Part shown: positions 19,253 to 28,854 of the stretch, piece after piece
How positions within the stretch are numbered: position 1 is the stretch's first letter
Layout: the number at the start of each line of letters is the position of its first letter
From: Brucella sp. BE17
GTDB taxonomy: Bacteria > Pseudomonadota > Alphaproteobacteria > Rhizobiales > Rhizobiaceae
Length of the DNA stretch: 64,000 bases
Reading direction: 5' to 3'
Assembly: GCF_039545455.1 (NCBI RefSeq)
Contig: NZ_CP154467.1
Location: forward strand, 2,040,501 to 2,104,500
Notes under the pieces: generated by a model
Told to the model about the DNA's origin: nothing
Database searches by the model: none
Seen by the model: only the letters and a program-made list of their open reading frames with translations
Made by a program: the position numbers and the translations under genes

Positions 19253-20026
19253 ATGGCTTATGAAACGATCATCGTCGAGCCGCGCGGCAGCGTCGGTCTT
19301 ATTCGTCTGAACCGTCCGCAGGCGCTCAATGCGCTTAATCGTGCCATGCTCGATGATCTCACCAATGCGCTCGGGGCTTTCGATACGGATGAGAAGATCG
19401 GTGCGGTGGTACTGACCGGGTCTGAAAAGGCCTTTGCGGCGGGCGCCGATATCAAGGAGATGCAGCCGGTCAATTTCGTCGATGCCTATTTGCAGGATAT
19501 GTTTTGCGACTGGCAGAAGGTAGACCGGGTACGCAAGCCCATCATCGCAGCAGTGTCTGGTTATGCGCTGGGCGGCGGCTGTGAGCTTGCCATGATGTGC
19601 GATTTCATTCTGGCCGCCAGCAATGCCAAGTTCGGCCAGCCGGAAATCACCATAGGCGTCATGCCTGGCATGGGCGGATCGCAGCGTCTTACGCGCTTTG
19701 TCGGCAAGTCCAAGGCCATGGAAATGTGTCTCACGGGGCGCATGATGGATGCTGATGAAGCCGAACGCTCAGGACTGGTTTCGCGTGTGCTTGCTCCGGA
19801 AGCGCTTCTGGAAGAGGCTGTGAGGGTTGCAGAACGCATCGCGTCTTTCTCGCGCCCCTCGGTCGTGATGACCAAGGAAGCCATCAATCGCAGTTATGAG
19901 ACGACATTGAGCGAAGGTCTTCGTTTTGAGCGACGACTGTTTCATTCGCTGTTTGCTACCGAAGACCAGAAGGAGGGCATGGCGGCTTTCATCGACAAGC
20001 GCACGCCCTCGTTCAAGAATCGCTGA
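19253..20026 (+). CDS. Enoyl-CoA hydratase/isomerase
   Basis: This 257-residue crotonase-family protein most resembles the short-chain enoyl-CoA hydratase of fatty acid or amino acid breakdown. It has the oxyanion-hole segments [10 protein letters not shown] and [15 protein letters not shown] and the catalytic region [20 protein letters not shown] 19253 follows an AGGAGGAG site. The exact substrate is unknown. It stands alone between mutM and rpsT, all on the plus strand. Confidence 0.9.
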   Translation: MAYETIIVEPRGSVGLIRLNRPQALNALNRAMLDDLTNALGAFDTDEKIGAVVLTGSEKAFAAGADIKEMQPVNFVDAYLQDMFCDWQKVDRVRKPIIAAVSGYALGGGCELAMMCDFILAASNAKFGQPEITIGVMPGMGGSQRLTRFVGKSKAMEMCLTGRMMDADEAERSGLVSRVLAPEALLEEAVRVAERIASFSRPSVVMTKEAINRSYETTLSEGLRFERRLFHSLFATEDQKEGMAAFIDKRTPSFKNR

Positions 20027-20077
20027 AGCCGCCAGCGTCACTTGATGCGTTGTTTTGCAGGCTGCGCAGAATCTGCG

Positions 20078-20106
20078 TTGACGTAAGCTTAAAGCTGATC
20101 TATAAG
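20078..20106 (+). promoter_or_regulatory. rpsT promoter
   Basis: TTGACG at 20078-20083 and TATAAG at 20101-20106 are separated by exactly 17 bases, a near-consensus sigma-70 promoter. It predicts a leader of about 105 bases before rpsT. Confidence 0.75.
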
Positions 20107-20219
20107 CCCGCCCACGGATTGGTGGCCTAGGGTTCTTGGCTGCCCTAAAAGTTTTGTGCTCGGTTGTTTGAACTTCGGGTTTGGACCATGGGCTACCTGA
20201 CAGAAAAAGAGAGGCATTT

Positions 20220-20486
20220 ATGGCCAATACTCCTTCGGCCAAGAAGGCAGTGCGCAAGATTGCAGCGCGCACCGAAGTCAACAAGTCCCGCCGTTCGCGC
20301 GTTCGTACCTTCATTCGCAAGCTTGAAGACGCACTGGTCAGCGGAGACAAGCAGGCTGCTGAAGTGGCGTTCAAGGTTGCTGAACCTGAATTGATGCGTG
20401 CCGCTTCGCGCGGCGTGATCCATAAGAACACTGCTGCTCGCAAGGTCTCGCGTCTTGCCAAGCGCGTGAAGGCACTCAACGCCTGA
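20220..20486 (+). CDS. rpsT: 30S ribosomal protein S20
   Basis: S20 binds 16S rRNA in the 30S body early in assembly. The 88-residue, very basic protein begins [14 protein letters not shown] and contains the conserved [19 protein letters not shown] end. ATG 20220 has an AGAGAGG site upstream; the longer frame from 20181 is not supported. rpsT directly upstream of dnaA is a common alphaproteobacterial order. Confidence 0.97.
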   Translation: MANTPSAKKAVRKIAARTEVNKSRRSRVRTFIRKLEDALVSGDKQAAEVAFKVAEPELMRAASRGVIHKNTAARKVSRLAKRVKALNA

Positions 20487-20513
20487 TTGGTTCTACTTTT
20501 TAAGACGATTTTG

Positions 20514-20548
20514 AAGCCCGGCTTATTATTAGCCGGGTTTTCTTTTTT
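20514..20548 (+). terminator. Terminator after rpsT
   Basis: A 7-bp stem (20517-20523 with 20531-20537) with a 7-base loop is followed by a T-rich tract (TTTTCTTTTTT). It starts about 30 bases after the rpsT stop. Confidence 0.85.
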
Positions 20549-21380
20549 CTGCGTTTCTGAGTTGTTGCTTTTTAAGATGCTGCTTGGATTTTACATAGAT
20601 TTTTCAATGCTTAGAGCAAATCCAGGCGGTTTGACTGCTGCGGTGTGCCTATTAATTTTTGTAATAATTTCAATTATTTGTATCGATCACCCACAGGTTA
20701 TCCACAGAGGTGGGTGGGACTCGGACAGGCCTCTGAGTCAAGCAATATTTTAAAATTTATTTTTCCAACAGAACAGATCAAGACCTTCTAAAATGGCAGA
20801 ATGGAAAACACATTGAATCCAAAGATGTTAGTTCGCTGGCATCCGATTCCCCGGTCTGCCGATGACCCTGTGCAAGGGGGGTGGGCAAAAAAAACTGGCG
20901 AATCTGCACTTGCCCTTTGCGCCGCGCCTTCGCTAAAGTCAGATCATCAAGAGGGTGGGCATCTAGCCCAGAGTTAGCGATAATTGCTGTCGAATGTCAG
21001 CGCGGGTATTCTTGCTCGCGAGCGCTTTTTTCTGGTCTTTTAATTGTCTTTCTTCTCTGGGTTGATTGCTTACCATTCATTAACCGGAAAGTCGTTTTCG
21101 ACGCCTTGCCGGCAACGGCGTGGTTGTCGTGGAAGGATTTCCGGGCAATCAGCTTTCGACAGAGGTCTTTGTGAGTCGCTGTGTAACTGTAAGGAGTCGT
21201 TCGATCGGGATTTGAAGGACCGATGTTATTTGTGCATGACCCGTGGGGGCGGGGTTCAACAGGCTTGGGAAATGGATGTGTGAACTGTCGGGTGTTGAGG
21301 GGCGTTAGATCCAGAACTCCGGCAGGATAATAAAAAGCGCCGACAAATGGCGCATAAGAATTTTGAAGGCAGGCGAGACG
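20549..21380 (+). promoter_or_regulatory. dnaA upstream region with a perfect DnaA box
   Basis: These roughly 830 bases hold no convincing gene. A perfect DnaA box, TTATCCACA, is at 20698-20706, followed by an AT-rich tract at 20743-20766. This combination suggests DnaA autoregulation of dnaA or part of an origin. Only one perfect box was found, and in other Rhizobiales and Caulobacter the chromosome origin lies near hemE instead, so an origin here is doubtful. I could not pick out a clear dnaA promoter. Confidence 0.5.
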
Positions 21381-22997
21381 ATGGCGATGACGAGCAAGGC
21401 GACGGAAACGATGGGTGATGATGCACATGCGAACCGTATCCGTGAATACGCTGCTAGCGAAACTGACAAGAGCCTGACGAACATGGAACCTGCTGTAAGC
21501 GAAGAAGCTTTCGAGCGCCTGACGGCAAAGCTGAAAGCCCGTGTCGGCAGCGAAATCTATTCGAGTTGGTTTGGTCGACTGAAGCTTGAAGACCTGTCCA
21601 AGAGTGTTGTGCGCCTGTCGGTTCCGACCGCATTTCTGCGCTCCTGGATTAATAATCATTATTGCGCGTTGCTGACCGAACTGTGGCAGGAAGAAAATCC
21701 GCAGATCCTCAAAGTGGAAGTCGTGGTGCGCGGCATGAGCCGGGTGGTGCGCAATGCTCCCGTGGCCGAAGCAGCCCAGGCCGTGGACGCAAAGTCAGCC
21801 GCCTCATCGCGTGAAAAGATGATGTTCCCGATTGGTCATTCCTTTGGTAATCCGGCTTTTGGCAGTCAGGCATCAGGCAATGCGACCATGGGCGACAAGC
21901 GCGGGTCGGCTGTAGTGGCTGAAACGGTAGCGGCTTCCGGTTCCGTTCTGGGATCTCCCCTTGATCCACGCTACACATTTGACAGCTTTGTCGATGGTGC
22001 CTCAAACCGTGTGGCGCTTGCCGCTGCGCGCACCATTGCCGAAGCCGGTTCAAGTGCCGTGCGCTTCAACCCGCTTTTCATTCATGCCTCCGTTGGTCTT
22101 GGTAAGACGCATCTGTTGCAGGCGATTGCCGCCGCAGCCCTCCAGCGACAGGAAAAGGCCCGTGTGGTTTACCTGACCGCTGAATATTTTATGTGGCGTT
22201 TTGCGACCGCCATTCGCGACAACAATGCGCTCTCGTTTAAGGAGCAATTGCGCGATATCGACCTTCTGGTTATCGATGACATGCAGTTCTTGCAGGGCAA
22301 GTCGATCCAGCACGAATTCTGCCATCTGCTCAACACGCTGCTCGACAGCGCCAAGCAGGTCGTGGTGGCAGCCGATCGCGCGCCTTCTGAACTGGAATCG
22401 CTCGATGTGCGGGTTCGCTCGCGTCTGCAGGGCGGCGTTGCACTCGAAGTGGCCGCTCCTGATTATGACATGCGTCTGGAAATGCTGCGCCGTCGTCTGA
22501 GCCTTGCGCAAATGGAAGATGCAAGCCTCGATATCAGCGAAGAGATTCTTTCCCATGTTGCTCGTACCGTGACAGGTTCGGGGCGAGAACTCGAAGGCGC
22601 GTTCAATCAACTGTTGTTCCGCCAGTCGTTTGAGCCAAACCTCTCGATCGACCGTGTCGATGAGTTGCTCGGGCATCTCACGCGGGCGGGTGAGCCCAAG
22701 CGCATCCGCATCGAGGAAATCCAGCGCATCGTGGCGCGTCATTACAATGTTTCCAAGCAGGATCTTCTGTCGAACCGCCGCACGCGCACCATCGTTAAGC
22801 CGCGTCAGGTGGCGATGTATCTGGCCAAGATGCTGACCCCGCGCTCATTGCCGGAAATTGGCCGCCGCTTTGGTGGACGTGACCACACCACGGTTCTGCA
22901 TGCAGTGCGCAAGATCGAGGATCTGGTGGGTGCGGACGGTAAGCTTGCGCAGGAACTGGAGCTGTTGAAGCGCCTCATCAATGATCAGGCTGCCTGA
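21381..22997 (+). CDS. dnaA: Chromosomal replication initiator DnaA
   Basis: DnaA is the AAA+ protein that opens the origin and loads the helicase. From ATG 21381 the protein has 538 residues: domain I (about 40-115), a long poorly conserved linker (about 120-195), the AAA+ domain with Walker A GLGKT at 239-243 and Walker B Asp299-Asp300, and the DNA-binding domain IV with [15 protein letters not shown] around Asp501-His502. The start is uncertain; TTG 21363 and ATG 21387 or 21411 are alternatives. It leads the dnaA-dnaN-recF series. Confidence 0.95.
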   Translation: MAMTSKATETMGDDAHANRIREYAASETDKSLTNMEPAVSEEAFERLTAKLKARVGSEIYSSWFGRLKLEDLSKSVVRLSVPTAFLRSWINNHYCALLTELWQEENPQILKVEVVVRGMSRVVRNAPVAEAAQAVDAKSAASSREKMMFPIGHSFGNPAFGSQASGNATMGDKRGSAVVAETVAASGSVLGSPLDPRYTFDSFVDGASNRVALAAARTIAEAGSSAVRFNPLFIHASVGLGKTHLLQAIAAAALQRQEKARVVYLTAEYFMWRFATAIRDNNALSFKEQLRDIDLLVIDDMQFLQGKSIQHEFCHLLNTLLDSAKQVVVAADRAPSELESLDVRVRSRLQGGVALEVAAPDYDMRLEMLRRRLSLAQMEDASLDISEEILSHVARTVTGSGRELEGAFNQLLFRQSFEPNLSIDRVDELLGHLTRAGEPKRIRIEEIQRIVARHYNVSKQDLLSNRRTRTIVKPRQVAMYLAKMLTPRSLPEIGRRFGGRDHTTVLHAVRKIEDLVGADGKLAQELELLKRLINDQAA

Positions 22998-23017
22998 TAT
23001 CGTGGATATCGTTTGAA

Positions 23018-23065
23018 AAAGCCCGCGCCGCGTATTTTACAACGCGGCGCGGGCTTGCTTTTTCC
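23018..23065 (+). terminator. Terminator after dnaA
   Basis: A long GC-rich stem of about 15 bp (about 23019-23033 with 23041-23055) is followed by GCTTTTT. It lies about 20 bases after the dnaA stop, implying dnaN has its own promoter in the 110 bases that follow. Confidence 0.85.
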
Positions 23066-23175
23066 TTTAAAAATCTGCCACTTTAGCAAACCTTCGGGCG
23101 CAGCCAGCGCCTCAATGATAGGGGCGTCTGCCCGATGCGCGGTTGCCCAGTCCTAAAGAGCGAGTGCGTTTCAAT

Positions 23176-24294
23176 ATGCGTGTTACCCTGGAACGGTCGA
23201 ACCTTCTGAAATCCCTCAATCACGTTCATCGCGTTGTGGAGCGTCGCAACACGATTCCGATCCTGTCGAACGTGCTTTTGCAGGCCGAAGGCGCAAGCCT
23301 GACGTTCAAGGCGACTGACCTCGACCTTGAAGTCAATGAAGCAACGGCTGCCATGGTCGAACAAGCTGGTGCTACGACCGTCCCCGCGCATCTTCTTTAT
23401 GACATCGTGCGCAAATTGCCCGATGGTGCGGAAGTCATGCTCTCGACCAATCCCGATGGCGGGTCTATGTCGGTCATTTCCGGCAAGTCGTCGTTTCGGC
23501 TACAATGCCTGCCACAGTCGGATTTCCCGGAACTGACGGCTGGCAGCTTCAGCCATACCTTCCGCATTGAGGCGCAGGCGTTAAAGCGCCTGATTGATCG
23601 GACGCAATTTGCAATTTCTACGGAAGAAACCCGCTATTATCTCAATGGTATTTTCTTCCATGCGATTGAATGTGAGGGCTCACTCAAGTTGCGCGCTGTT
23701 GCAACAGACGGCCACCGACTGGCACGCGCCGAAATCGAGGCACCCGCTGGCACTGAAGGCATGCCGGGCATCATTGTCCCGCGCAAGACGGTTGCCGAAT
23801 TGCAGAAACTGGTCGATGTGCCGGATGTCGTGGTCACAGTCGAATTGTCGGATGCCAAAATCCGCTTCACGGTGGGTTCCGTGGTGCTGACGTCCAAGCT
23901 TATCGACGGCACCTTCCCCGACTATCAGCGGGTGATTCCTTCGGGCAATGACAAGAAGCTGACCATCGACCGCCAAAGCTTTGCTGCATCGGTTGATCGC
24001 GTTTCAACTATTTCCAGCGAACGCGGACGCGCGGTCAAACTCTCGATCGGTGATGGCCTTTTGACGCTCACCGTCAACAATCCCGATTCGGGCAGCGCGA
24101 CCGACGAGCTTGCCGCTGATTATGATGCCGAGGCACTCGATATCGGTTTCAACTCTAAATATCTGCTCGACATCACCAGCCAGTTGTCGGGTTCGGATGC
24201 CATCTTCATGCTGGCTGATGCCGGTTCGCCGACAGTGGTACGCGATACGGGTGATGAAGACGTGTTGTACGTGCTCATGCCGATGCGTGTCTAA
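23176..24294 (+). CDS. dnaN: DNA polymerase III beta subunit (sliding clamp)
   Basis: The clamp encircles DNA as a dimer and tethers polymerase III. The 372-residue protein begins MRVTLERSNLLKSL and shows the three-fold clamp repeat, with the conserved RRNTIPILSNVLL, FAISTEETRYYLNGI and the C-terminal VLMPMRV end that forms part of the partner-binding pocket. ATG 23176 gives the family length; the extra 11 residues of the longer frame are not conserved. recF starts 12 bases downstream. Confidence 0.97.
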   Translation: MRVTLERSNLLKSLNHVHRVVERRNTIPILSNVLLQAEGASLTFKATDLDLEVNEATAAMVEQAGATTVPAHLLYDIVRKLPDGAEVMLSTNPDGGSMSVISGKSSFRLQCLPQSDFPELTAGSFSHTFRIEAQALKRLIDRTQFAISTEETRYYLNGIFFHAIECEGSLKLRAVATDGHRLARAEIEAPAGTEGMPGIIVPRKTVAELQKLVDVPDVVVTVELSDAKIRFTVGSVVLTSKLIDGTFPDYQRVIPSGNDKKLTIDRQSFAASVDRVSTISSERGRAVKLSIGDGLLTLTVNNPDSGSATDELAADYDAEALDIGFNSKYLLDITSQLSGSDAIFMLADAGSPTVVRDTGDEDVLYVLMPMRV

Positions 24295-24305
24295 AGAAAG
24301 TAGAC

Positions 24306-25466
24306 GTGAACACGACGAAGCTTGATCAAGGCCGTCCAGAGCGGGTTTCAGTCAGGCGGCTTAAACTTTCCGATTTTCGCAATTATGCGCAACTCTCGCT
24401 GCCACTTGGCGCCGGCCATGTTGTGCTGACGGGGGAAAACGGATCGGGCAAGACCAATCTGATCGAATCGCTGTCATTCCTGTCGCCGGGGCGGGGCCTG
24501 CGCCGCGCCTCCTATGACGATGTCGCTACCGTTCACGGCCATGACGGCTTTGCAATTCACGCTACACTTGATTGCATGATCTATGGCGAGGCCGAAATTG
24601 GCACCGGAACGGCGGGCGGTGGAGAAGGTGGTCGCAAGGTCCGCATCAATTCCATGACCGCTTCCGGCGATGATCTGCTCGATTATGCGCGGATTCTTTG
24701 GGTTGTGCCGTCAATGGACGGGCTATTTACCGGCGGTGCCTCGGATCGACGCCGTTTTCTCGATCGCATGGTGCTGGCGATCGATACGGGTCACGGCAAG
24801 CGCGTGCTCGATTATGAAAAAGCCATGCGCAGTCGTAATCGTCTGTTGAGCGACGGCAATATAGATGGCGGCTGGCTCGATGCCATTGAAAGCCAGATGG
24901 CGGAACTGGGCATTGCCATTGCTGCGGCACGCGCCGAAGCCATGCGGCTGATTGCAGCGATGATCGAACGTTTGCCCGCTGTCGGACCTTTTCCCAAAGC
25001 CGACTGTTTTCTCGAGGGGGCGCTCGAAAGCCGGATTGCGCTCGAGGCAGCGCTCGATCTGGAGGAAGATTTCCGTCGTACGCTGCGCGATAGCCGTATG
25101 CGCGACCGCGCGGCAGGTCGTACGCTGGACGGCCCGCACCGCACCGATCTTATCGTGCAGCACAGACCGAAGGCTATGCCCGCAGCGCTATGTTCGACCG
25201 GCGAGCAGAAGGCGCTGCTGATCGGGCTTATTCTGGCGCATGCGCGATTGACCGGCGAATTGTCCGGCATGGCGCCGATCCTCCTGCTTGATGAAATAGC
25301 AGCCCATCTCGATGAAGGACGGCGTGCCGCGCTGTTCGGCATTTTGGATGATCTTGGCGGTCAGGCTTTCATGACCGGCACGGATCGCTCGCTTTTCGAT
25401 GCCCTTAACGGTGACGCGCAGTTTTTCAATGTCGCGTCCGGGCAATTATCCAGAATAGAAAAATAG
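24306..25466 (+). CDS. recF: DNA replication and repair protein RecF
   Basis: RecF is an SMC-like ATPase that helps load RecA at single-strand gaps. The 386-residue protein has Walker A GENGSGKT at 43-50, a signature-type CSTGEQKALLIGLILA and a Walker B segment ILLLDEIAAHLD. The start is GTG 24306, 11 bases after the dnaN stop, which suggests co-transcription. The order dnaN-recF is the usual bacterial one, without gyrB following here. Confidence 0.95.
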   Translation: MNTTKLDQGRPERVSVRRLKLSDFRNYAQLSLPLGAGHVVLTGENGSGKTNLIESLSFLSPGRGLRRASYDDVATVHGHDGFAIHATLDCMIYGEAEIGTGTAGGGEGGRKVRINSMTASGDDLLDYARILWVVPSMDGLFTGGASDRRRFLDRMVLAIDTGHGKRVLDYEKAMRSRNRLLSDGNIDGGWLDAIESQMAELGIAIAAARAEAMRLIAAMIERLPAVGPFPKADCFLEGALESRIALEAALDLEEDFRRTLRDSRMRDRAAGRTLDGPHRTDLIVQHRPKAMPAALCSTGEQKALLIGLILAHARLTGELSGMAPILLLDEIAAHLDEGRRAALFGILDDLGGQAFMTGTDRSLFDALNGDAQFFNVASGQLSRIEK

Positions 25467-25493
25467 TCGCTGACAGGCGATTGAAGCGAGCCT

Positions 25494-26279
25494 ATGTTGC
25501 CGATCATGACTGCATCACCCAAGCCATTTTCTTCCGAGGAACTCGAACGCTATGCGCGCCATATCGTGCTGCCGGAAATCGGCGGGCCGGGCCAGCAGAA
25601 GATGAAAGCCGCGCGTGTGCTGGTTCTGGGCGCTGGTGGTCTTGGCGCGCCGGTGCTGCATTATCTGGCCGCAGCCGGTATCGGCACGCTCGGCATTGTC
25701 GATGACGATACGGTATCGCTTTCCAACCTGCAACGACAGGTCATCCATGACACGGAGAGTGTTGGCATGGCCAAGGTTGAAAGTGCGCGTGCAACCATTG
25801 CCCGCATCAATCCGCATGTGAACGTCGAGGCGCACAATCTGCGCTTGAGCGCTCAAAATGCTCCGGCGCTGATTGCAGATTACGATATCATCGTCGATGG
25901 ATCGGATAATTTTGCCACCCGCTATGTGCTGGCCGATACGGCAGCAGAGGTCGAACGTCCGCTGGTGACTGGCGCCATGGGACGCTTTGACGGCACGGTG
26001 ACAGTGTTGATGCCCTATAGATCGGGCGAAGATGGCAGGCCCAACCCGTCCTATCGTGATCTGTTTCCCGAAGCGCCGCGTGCGGGCATCATTCCAACTT
26101 GTGCCGAGGCCGGTGTGCTGGGAGTTCTGCCGGGCGTTATCGGCAGCCTGCAGGCGATGGAAGTCATCAAGCTCATCACCGGCATTGGTGAGCCGCTGAT
26201 CGGGCGGCTCCTGCTTTATAATGCGCTGTCCGTGCGTTTTGAGACCATCCGCTACAAGGCGCGCAAACTTAAATCCTAA
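25494..26279 (+). CDS. MoeB/ThiF-family adenylyltransferase
   Basis: E1-like enzymes adenylate the C terminus of MoaD or ThiS for sulfur transfer. The 261-residue protein has YARHIVLPEIGGPGQQK, the nucleotide motif VLGAGGLGAPV, the acidic SDNFATRY segment and the conserved Cys in IPTCAEAG. The CxxC pairs that bind zinc in E. coli MoeB are absent, and there is no C-terminal rhodanese domain. MoeB or ThiF cannot be separated from sequence alone. M5 (25506) is an alternative start. Its stop overlaps that of the convergent dehydrogenase by 3 bases. Confidence 0.85.
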   Translation: MLPIMTASPKPFSSEELERYARHIVLPEIGGPGQQKMKAARVLVLGAGGLGAPVLHYLAAAGIGTLGIVDDDTVSLSNLQRQVIHDTESVGMAKVESARATIARINPHVNVEAHNLRLSAQNAPALIADYDIIVDGSDNFATRYVLADTAAEVERPLVTGAMGRFDGTVTVLMPYRSGEDGRPNPSYRDLFPEAPRAGIIPTCAEAGVLGVLPGVIGSLQAMEVIKLITGIGEPLIGRLLLYNALSVRFETIRYKARKLKS

Positions 26280-27232
26280 TATTGCGTGTTGCGATCCACG
26301 ACATTTTCAAGTTGGCCATCCCGCTCGAAAGCCTCGATCTGTCGAATGATTTGCGGCACGAGTGCCGCGGCTGATGAGCTCGCTGCCGCATGCGGAGTGA
26401 TCGTGACTTTTGAATGATCCCAGAGGGGACTGTCTTGCGGCAGCGGCTCCTGATTAAACACGTCGAGCGAAACGGCAGACAAAAGTCCACGCTCAAGCGC
26501 TGCCAGAATATCGGCTTCGTTCTGCAAGCCACCGCGTCCGGCATTGATCAGCACCGGCGCGCCAAGCGGGCCGTCCGATTTCAATTGCGCGAACATCGAC
26601 ATCGATAAAATACTCTTGGTGTCGGGCGTCAGCGGCAGCAGGCAAACGAAAATATCGGCAGTCTTGAGAAAGGCCGAGAAGCCGTCCTTGCCATCAAATG
26701 TCTCGACACCGTCGATCTGTTGCGGACGCCTGCTCCAGCCGGTGATGTTAAAGCCGAGGTTTTTGAGTTTAAGTGCTGCATCGCGCCCCAGCACGCCAAG
26801 CCCCATGATGCCGACTGTGACTTCATGGGCTGCGGGCTGGCGGGCATCCTCATGCCAGACATGATTCATCTGCTGCTTGCGGTAGCGTGCACCAAGCCGA
26901 TGATGATCGAGAACTTGCCAGACCACATACTCGGTCATGCGCATGGTAAGATCATCGGAAATAATGCGCACCAGCGGCACGTCGGGGATATCAGGATCGC
27001 GAAAAACGTGATCGACGCCGGCACCCAGTGAAAAAATCACCTTGAGACTGGGCAGGTTTTTGAGCGATCCCGGCGTCTGTTTCCACACAAGCGCATAATC
27101 GATTGCAGGATCGGTTTCCTCGCGCTTCGTCACCACGACCCGGTCAGGTGCATGGGTCTTGAAATGGCCGATCCACACCTCAGGATCCCAATTGGTGACT
27201 GCCAGCAGGATTTTTCCCTTGTTCGCCGTCAT
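26276..27232 (-). CDS. Glyoxylate/hydroxypyruvate reductase A-like dehydrogenase
   Basis: This 318-residue D-2-hydroxyacid dehydrogenase resembles GhrA, which reduces glyoxylate and hydroxypyruvate with NADPH. It has the nucleotide motif GIMGLGVLGRDAALKL, WSRRPQ at the NADPH-selecting position, the NAGRGG segment with the substrate Arg, DVFNQEPLP and the catalytic His in TPHAAA. Its start overlaps the yejF stop by 4 bases (ATGA on the minus strand), so it is translated as the last gene of the yej operon. A metabolic link with peptide uptake is not obvious. Confidence 0.85.
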   Translation of the reverse strand: MTANKGKILLAVTNWDPEVWIGHFKTHAPDRVVVTKREETDPAIDYALVWKQTPGSLKNLPSLKVIFSLGAGVDHVFRDPDIPDVPLVRIISDDLTMRMTEYVVWQVLDHHRLGARYRKQQMNHVWHEDARQPAAHEVTVGIMGLGVLGRDAALKLKNLGFNITGWSRRPQQIDGVETFDGKDGFSAFLKTADIFVCLLPLTPDTKSILSMSMFAQLKSDGPLGAPVLINAGRGGLQNEADILAALERGLLSAVSLDVFNQEPLPQDSPLWDHSKVTITPHAAASSSAAALVPQIIRQIEAFERDGQLENVVDRNTQY

Positions 27233-28854
27233 TGTTTCACACCTCCCTCTGTCACTTCAATGTGGAAGGCTGCGGCCATCAGCGCCTTAGTGTAATCGGT
27301 TTTCGGATTGGCGAAAACCTCCTGCGCCGGACCATATTCCACCACGTTGCCATTGCGCATCACCATCACATCATTGGCGAGCGCACGCACGACCCGGAGA
27401 TCGTGACTGATGAAAAGATAAGCGAGATCATGCTTCTTCTGCAAGGCGCGCAGAAGATCGACCACTTGGGCCTGTACGCTTTTATCAAGCGCTGAGGTCG
27501 GCTCATCAAGCATCACGAATTTTGGGTTGAGCGCCAGTGCACGTGCAATGGCGATGCGCTGGCGTTGACCGCCCGAAAACTCATGCGGATAGCGAAAGCG
27601 GGTTTCAGGATTGAGATTGACCTCTTTGAGTGCTGCCACGACGCGTTCGTCGCGTTCATCGGCGGACAATTTTGGCTCATGCACTAAAAGCCCTTCGGCA
27701 ATGATGTCGGCAATCGTCATGCGGGGACTGAGCGAGCCGAACGGGTCCTGAAACACGATCTGCATTTCGCGCCGGAGCGGGCGCATATCTGCAAAGCTGA
27801 ATTTTGCGATATCACGGCCATCGAAACGGATTTCACCCTTGGATGAAATCATGCGTGAAAGCGCCAGTCCCAGCGTCGTCTTGCCGGAACCGGACTCGCC
27901 CACCACGCCAAGCGTCTGACCAGTGCGAAGGCTGACATCGACGCCATCCACCGCCTTCACATGATCCACCGTCTTGCGCAAAAAGCCCTTCTTGATTGGA
28001 AACCAGACGCGGATATCTTTGCCTTCTATCACCGGCTTTGCGGATGGGTTGGCTGCTGGCGGTTCGCCTTTGGGTTCGGCGGAAAGCAGATGCTTCGTAT
28101 AGTCATGCTGCGGATTTTCAAAGATATCCTCGGTGGGACCGGCCTCTACAATCTTGCCGCCGTTCATGACGCAGACCTTGTCGGCGATCTTGCGTACGAC
28201 GTCGAGGTCGTGGGTGATGAACAGCATGGCCATGCCTTGTGAGGCTTTCAACTCGGCGAGCAGTTTTAGGATCTGTGCCTGCACGGTGACATCGAGCGCC
28301 GTTGTCGGCTCGTCGGCGATCAGAAGCTTCGGTTTATTGGCGAGCGCCATTGCAATCATCACGCGCTGGCGCTGCCCGCCCGATAGCTGGTGCGGGAAGG
28401 CGGCGAGCCGCTTTTCCGGCTCGCGAATACCCACTTCATGAAGCAGTTCCAGTGTGCGGGCGCGTGCGGCCTTGTCACCCATGCCCTGATGCATCTTCAA
28501 GATTTCGCCGATTTGCCGTTCCACCGTGTGCAACGGATTGAGCGAGGTCATCGGCTCCTGAAAGATCATGGTGATGTCGTTGCCGCGCACGCGCCGGAGT
28601 TCCGGCTCGGACGCCGTCATCAGGTTCTGCCCGTTAAAGAGAATCTCTCCCGACGGGTGACTGGCGGAGGGATAGGGCAAAAGTTTTAGCACCGAGAGGG
28701 CGGAAACGGATTTGCCCGACCCCGATTCGCCTACAAGTGCCACGGTTTCACCGGCCTCGATGTCGAAGGAGACGCGATCGACCGACAGCCGGTCTTCGCC
28801 GTCCTGGCGGAAGGCGACCGAGAGATCGCGGATGGAAAGGATGGGCGTGCTCAT
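27229..28854 (-). CDS. yejF: Peptide ABC transporter ATPase YejF
   Basis: This 541-residue protein contains two complete ABC ATPase domains in tandem. The first has Walker A GESGSGKS, LSGGQRQR and LLIADEPTTALD; the second has GESGSGKTT, FSGGQRQR and VMLDEPTSALD. A single fused ATPase serving the YejB/YejE permeases is the Yej arrangement for uptake of oligopeptides and, in E. coli, microcin C. In Brucella yejABEF has been linked to resistance to antimicrobial peptides. It overlaps yejE by 4 bases. Confidence 0.93.
   Translation of the reverse strand: MSTPILSIRDLSVAFRQDGEDRLSVDRVSFDIEAGETVALVGESGSGKSVSALSVLKLLPYPSASHPSGEILFNGQNLMTASEPELRRVRGNDITMIFQEPMTSLNPLHTVERQIGEILKMHQGMGDKAARARTLELLHEVGIREPEKRLAAFPHQLSGGQRQRVMIAMALANKPKLLIADEPTTALDVTVQAQILKLLAELKASQGMAMLFITHDLDVVRKIADKVCVMNGGKIVEAGPTEDIFENPQHDYTKHLLSAEPKGEPPAANPSAKPVIEGKDIRVWFPIKKGFLRKTVDHVKAVDGVDVSLRTGQTLGVVGESGSGKTTLGLALSRMISSKGEIRFDGRDIAKFSFADMRPLRREMQIVFQDPFGSLSPRMTIADIIAEGLLVHEPKLSADERDERVVAALKEVNLNPETRFRYPHEFSGGQRQRIAIARALALNPKFVMLDEPTSALDKSVQAQVVDLLRALQKKHDLAYLFISHDLRVVRALANDVMVMRNGNVVEYGPAQEVFANPKTDYTKALMAAAFHIEVTEGGVKQ

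Noticed and set aside
20487..20753. An 88-residue hydrophobic frame after rpsT
   Set aside because: It starts at TTG inside the rpsT tail, runs through a strong terminator and the DnaA box, and has no ribosome-binding site.
20881..21174. A 97-residue frame in the dnaA upstream region
   Set aside because: No ribosome-binding site and no recognisable family; overlaps an opposing frame of equal quality, so neither is supported.
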